Origin: Tessaracoccus coleopterorum
GTDB taxonomy: Bacteria; Actinomycetota; Actinomycetes; Propionibacteriales; Propionibacteriaceae
Assembly (NCBI RefSeq): GCF_011174705.1
Contig: NZ_JAANIJ010000001.1
Span: 1,736,001-1,800,000 of the forward strand
Length of the DNA: 64,000 bases
Direction: 5' to 3'
The notes beneath the pieces are model-generated. The model saw only the letters and a list, made by a program, of their open reading frames with translations. It had not been told where the DNA came from and ran no database searches. Of the stretch, positions 60,742 through 64,000 are shown one piece after another (the stretch's first letter is position 1; each line of letters opens with the position of its first letter). Position numbers and translations under genes: made by a program.

Positions 60742-60765
60742 GTATCGCGTAGCGCTACACGATAC
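60742..60765. promoter_or_regulatory. higBA operator palindrome
   Basis: GTATCGCGTAGC / GCTACACGATAC forms a 24-bp dyad with one mismatched pair, ending two bases before the higB ATG. Its inner GTAGCGCTAC is a perfect palindrome. Typical for HigA autorepression. Confidence 0.75.
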
Positions 60766-61030
60766 AAGCCCGCCCACGCCCTCAACGACCACCAGCGGCA
60801 GATCAGTGTGCTTCCGCAACGCGCCGCGCCTGCCCGCAGGCGGTCCACGGCAGTACTACGTTGTGCTTGCGACCCCGCTGGAGCCATAGCTCTCTTCGCA
60901 ATGCTGAGTTGTCTGGGGCGCCGTCCCATGTCGTTGGGTCGACCGAGATTGGTGGTGCCTGCTTGAATCACCACCGCGAACTGCGGGGGCCCCGAGACAC
61001 ACGTCCTCAGCCCGGCACCAAACGTAGTAG
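60766..61030. other. Gene-free stretch
   Basis: No convincing gene in this stretch upstream of the higBA operator. Confidence 0.4.
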
Positions 61031-61201
61031 CTACCAGCCCCCACTCAGGAAGACTCCCAGGGCCCGCTCTCCTTCGTCGAAGCCGTAATACCGTCGCTTC
61101 CCGCAGCGCGCGCACTCCTGATGGTTGGGCCTCCCGTCCTCCGTGTTGTGACGGGTGAGAAACCTATGCCATCCGATCCGGCACAGCAGCCTCTTGGACA
61201 T
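61031..61201 (-). CDS. Small zinc-ribbon-like protein
   Basis: A 56-residue intact frame: MSKRLLCRIGWHRFLTRHNT, then CARCGKRRYYGFDEGERALG and VFLSGGW. A first Cys and His (CRIGWH) and a CxxC (CARCGK) can bind one zinc. This 'CxxGxHx(~18)CxRCGK' layout is frequent in small actinobacterial proteins. GAGGCGG lies just before the ATG. No function known. Confidence 0.6.
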   Translation of the reverse strand: MSKRLLCRIGWHRFLTRHNTEDGRPNHQECARCGKRRYYGFDEGERALGVFLSGGW

Positions 61202-61807
61202 AGCCGCCTCCTACTCGGCGGTGCATTACGAGCCCCCGGGGCAGTGGTTACGGCCCGCCGCCCAGGAGATCTGCCACCTGGGGATGCTAACTTATGGCGG
61301 ATCGCCCACACCATCGGCTGCCCTGACAAGAAGTGGGATCACTTCGAGTGGAAGCGATGCAGACTTCCGACGCCCTGGCATAGGCCCAAGCCGAAGCGCG
61401 CTGGCAGCGACACTAGAGTGCGCTCACGGCTCTAGACCAACGGCAGCCAGCGTGCCCAATTCGTCTCGCCGTGCCCCAAGACACGAGCCGTCCCAGCTCC
61501 AACGGGCTCCTCTGAATCACCCTGTGTGTATCACGAGGACTTCGGCGTCCGGTGGCACTGGGCTGGTCATCTCAGGGACGAGCGCCCGCGCGATGACGAG
61601 AGCGGCTGGGTCCCTATCTCGGACTGATGCAGCTGGCGCCGGCCCAGCGCTGGTCGAGCAGATACTCCCCTCGTTTCCAACAAACGTGAGGAGATCGCCT
61701 GCGCAAACGTGACAACCTCACATCGGCATGAGAGTGAAGCGGGGGAGTGTCCAGGGAGGCCTCCGGCCGGACCCGGCGACGATTCGAGGCCAAGCCCGCC
61801 GACCTCT
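61202..61807. other. Gene-free stretch
   Basis: About 600 bases with long overlapping open frames on both strands, but none has recognisable protein features or a good start. I see no repeat, terminator or RNA gene. Confidence 0.4.
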
Positions 61808-62842
61808 TCAGAGAGGGAGTTGGGTGGCTGCGTTTTCTTCCCAGGCGTCTTCGATGCGGGTGTAGATCCCGATGGAGGCCAGGTCCTTGTGCCGGGTCTG
61901 GCGGGCGATCTGCAGGGAGGTGGCGCCACGTTTCGCGGCGTAGGTGACGAACCCGCCCGAAGGGAATGCGCCGAGAAGCCGGTGGCGTCGAGACCGGCCC
62001 GGGTGACTGCTTGGGTGATCAGGCGGGATAGTCCGTCGGGGGTGAGGCCACGGGCGCTGACGCGGTTGCCTTTGGAAATAGACCGGAAGACCAGGCCTTC
62101 GGTGATGCCGGCGACGGTGAGCCAGTGGCGTAGCGCGGTGACGGGGCAGTAGTCCTGGCGGGCACCCCAGGGAGGACCACGAGCTCAAGGTCGCCGGTCT
62201 GGTTGGTTTTGGAGTGGGTGAGCTCGATCACCAGGCCCCGTTCGTGGGGTTTGATCTGATCTACCTCGAGGGCGGCGAGTTCGGAGGCGCGCAGCGCGGA
62301 CACGAACCCGAGCAGCAGGAGGACCCGGTCCCGGATCCCGCTGAGCGAGGGCTCGTCGTCGCGGGTCTTCCATTTCGTCATTTCGGGGCAGGCGTCGACC
62401 ACGTCGAGGAGGAGTGGGGCATGAGGGGCGGGCCTGGTCCGGGGTGCCCGAGTTGTCGGCGGATCCCTTCCCAGACGGCGATCACGCGTGCGGTCTGGGT
62501 GGGGTCGGGATGGTTGCGGACCTTGTGGGCGAACCGGATCGTCGATAGACGTCGGCTGATGGTGCCGACCTTCGCGCCGGCGGTGGCCAGCGCGGAGATG
62601 TAGCGGGAGATGGCGATGTCGGTGGCGGGCAGCGCCGTGTGGTGGTTGTCGCGGCACCAGGTGACGAACTCGGTCCAGTCGGAGCGGTACCCGCGCAGCG
62701 TCGACGAGGCCCTCGACGCCGAGGCGAACGCGGCCTCGGCCGCATCCAACGACAGATCTTCCGGCAGCAACATCCCCGCCTGCTGATCAACGGCGACCAG
62801 ACCACCAGCCGTGCCCAGGGCCCCTGGCTGGCTTTCAGACAT
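61808..62842 (-). CDS. Tyrosine recombinase (phage integrase family) (frameshifted)
   Basis: About 345 residues. Core-binding domain with LRGYRSDWTEFVTWCRDNHH and ISRYISALATAGAKVGTISR (SAM-like helices), then catalytic residues: Arg in GFVSALRASELAALEVDQIK, His-x-x-Arg in FSAHSLRAGFVTYAAKRGAT, His in ARQTRHKDLASIGIY and the nucleophile Tyr in GIYTRIED. Indels near 62440, 62170 and 61965. It is coupled to the small gene upstream (8-base overlap). It differs from the first integrase and probably belongs to another element. Confidence 0.9.
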
Positions 62843-63163
62843 GCGACTCGTCGGGGTGCTCGAGTTGCTCGGCGAGCCAGGTGCCGGCGGCAGCCTCGGC
62901 AGCCGGTTTGGCGGCTGTCAGGGTGGGCTGGACGCCGCGGGCGATGCGGGTGACCTGGTCGGTGCTGCCGGTGCGGTAGACGGTGAGCGTCCAGGTCCAC
63001 CGGCCGGCGGTGCCGCGCTGGGCCATCAGCTGCAGATCGTGGCGCTCAGAGATCGGCAGGTTGACACCCCACGCCGTCTTCGGGCCGGAGCGGTCGTGGC
63101 TCCACTCGTACGGGGCAGCGGCACGTCGTCGCGGGTGACGAGTTGCTGTCGCCGAGTGGCCAT
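62835..63163 (-). CDS. Small protein upstream of the recombinase (one frameshift)
   Basis: About 109 residues. MATRRQQLVTRDDVPLP is followed, after an indel near 63110, by YEWSHDRSGPKTAWGVNLPI, LQLMAQRGTAGRWTWTLTVY and AEAAAGTWLAEQLEHPDESH. The mix of beta strands and a final helix fits a small DNA-binding or accessory factor, but no family is clear. It overlaps the recombinase start, so both are made together. Confidence 0.5.
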
Positions 63164-63179
63164 GCCTGGATCCTACCGT

Positions 63180-63215
63180 TATTACATCGGATTCTCTGGA
63201 TAATCCGATGTAATA
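63180..63215. repeat. Lox/FRT-like inverted repeat upstream of the recombinase operon
   Basis: ATTACATCGGATT and AATCCGATGTAAT are perfect 13-bp arms around the 8-bp asymmetric spacer CTCTGGAT (63181-63214, 34 bp); one more base pair extends each arm. Tyrosine recombinase core sites such as loxP and FRT have exactly this 13-8-13 geometry. It begins 17 bp before the start of the recombinase operon. An operator or an RNA hairpin is an alternative. Confidence 0.7.
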
Positions 63216-63223
63216 GCCGGTCT

Positions 63224-63430
63224 CTAGTTTCGCCAACGCAGTGACGTGAAACCCGAGTCGAGTCTTGGAGACCGCGGGTGGGGGTCCCCACAGACATCGA
63301 TAAGCAATTTTGCCCCATCCTCTTCCATGTAGAACACATACGCCAATTCCGGTGCGCTGCGCCCCGAAACACTCGCAAGTAACACGGCGAAAGCAAGCAG
63401 CACCCCTCCAGCCCGTACCCCTGTCAGCAC
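63224..63430 (-). CDS. Small secreted or membrane protein
   Basis: An intact 68-residue frame: MLTGVRAGGVLLAFAVLLAS (basic start and hydrophobic core of a signal peptide), then SGRSAPELAYVFYMEEDGAK and LLIDVCGDPHPRSP. It may be exported. No family recognised. Confidence 0.4.
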   Translation of the reverse strand: MLTGVRAGGVLLAFAVLLASVSGRSAPELAYVFYMEEDGAKLLIDVCGDPHPRSPRLDSGFTSLRWRN

Positions 63431-63682
63431 TTGTAGCCCCCACCCAGAGGATCGCTTCTCTTTCGTATCGATTCTTGCATGCCTCCCGGCGTCTACGCCC
63501 GCGGCTGAGGGATCACGACCGACTACGTCAACACCCTCGCGTCATCGTCGACCAGGAGCAGCGCTCACGACCGAGCGCGGTCTGGCAGACCGCAACCGAG
63601 CAGCAGCCGTCCGGTGATCTTCGTGAGACCCCGGGTCACAGACTCCCCCGCTCGATTTCGAGAGGCACATTGAGCATCTCCG

Positions 63683-64000
63683 CTAATAGGGTTCCGCGCC
63701 GAATTCCCCCTTCCAAGTTATCGACTCGGAGCGTAGAATGTCGCTCCCGTGTCGCACGCTAGTCACCAATGTGACGGTACATCCGGATAGCAAGCTCACG
63801 CCGCCAGGAAAGAGTCGAACGGAACGGATCTCATCTCGGGGTACCCAACGATCACCCGAAAAGGGACATATCATACGAACGCCGGAACCGATCGCAATAG
63901 CAACGTTCTTCCTAATCCCCAACCACACCATGATCGATCCGCCTCCGATAACTAGGACCCCAGTCAAAATGGAAGTTACACTCGAGGACTCAGACAGAAT
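63683..64000 (-). CDS. Membrane protein, bacterial-PH-like, partial
   Basis: The frame stays open to the window edge, so the N-terminus is missing. The visible ~105 residues have one helix (TGVLVIGGGSIMVWLG) and a beta-rich part (GIRKNVAIAIGSGVRMICPF; WVPRDEIRSVRLFPGGV; VTLVTSVRHGSDILRSESIT) resembling small bPH-type membrane domains. Base composition is clearly lower in GC than the rest of the window, a sign of recent transfer. Confidence 0.4.
   Translation of the reverse strand: MLSESSSVTSILTGVLVIGGGSIMVWLGIRKNVAIAIGSGVRMICPFSGDRWVPRDEIRSVRLFPGGVSLLSGCTVTLVTSVRHGSDILRSESITWKGEFGAEPY

Noticed and set aside
61155..61712. A long plus-strand open frame
   Set aside because: It overlaps the small minus-strand zinc-ribbon gene at its start, has no domain and looks like a GC-rich chance frame.

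Overview
The window is very GC-rich throughout, with actinobacterial content: a MurJ/pseudokinase pair, a LigD-type polymerase plus a LigC-type ligase, a mycothiol-type DsbA-like protein, MMPL and YhgE/Pip exporters and ESX-like small proteins. The mix with glpFK and TerC suggests a Propionibacteriales-like actinobacterium, possibly near Tessaracoccus; that placement is inference from gene content, not from a marker-gene search.

Almost every long gene is interrupted by one or a few single-base shifts, usually in runs of G or C, and the protein continues intact in another frame on the far side. Two near-identical copies of one gene (55.4 and 59.6 kb) are broken at different places, and each copy repairs the other. 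I therefore read most breaks as sequencing or assembly indels. Frameshifted genes are given as single CDS entries spanning all frames, and their lengths are approximate.

Region 1, 1-42.6 kb, looks like ordinary chromosome. It starts with the end of murJ, its pseudokinase partner and an NHEJ-type polymerase/ligase pair. A TetR / ABC-ATPase-like / YhgE module follows (6.0-9.4 kb), then glpK-glpF. A translationally coupled three-gene operon (12.7-15.5 kb) joins a YbaB-like protein to two ESX-like helical proteins. A second exporter module (15.6-21.4 kb) holds a YhgE protein, an MMPL transporter with a degenerate ABC domain fused to its end, and a divergent TetR gene with a 25-bp palindromic operator. 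Next come an MBL hydrolase, galE, a two-component system, HdeD, MFS and TerC membrane proteins, and a class B penicillin-binding protein. A coupled pair of small multidrug-resistance proteins lies behind what I read as a guanidine-III riboswitch. The rest, to 42.6 kb, is single metabolic or stress genes.

Region 2, 42.6-64 kb, is accessory DNA. It opens at the 3' end of a tRNA gene (tRNA-Ile-like) with its terminator, next to a tyrosine integrase: the usual layout of an island inserted in a tRNA gene. Behind it are an AbiV-like abortive infection gene, a SIR2-domain protein, a helicase and an OLD/TOPRIM nuclease that are both cut off at the same point (about 50.1 kb), a PD-(D/E)XK-like protein, a uracil-DNA-glycosylase-fold protein and several small orphan genes. 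A 4.3-kb block of small membrane proteins and lipoproteins sits between direct repeats of about 528 bp. After it come a HigBA toxin-antitoxin pair and a second tyrosine recombinase with a small coupled partner gene. Just upstream of that pair lies a perfect inverted repeat with 13-bp arms and an 8-bp spacer, the geometry of loxP/FRT sites. The last gene, a membrane protein of lower GC content, runs off the window.
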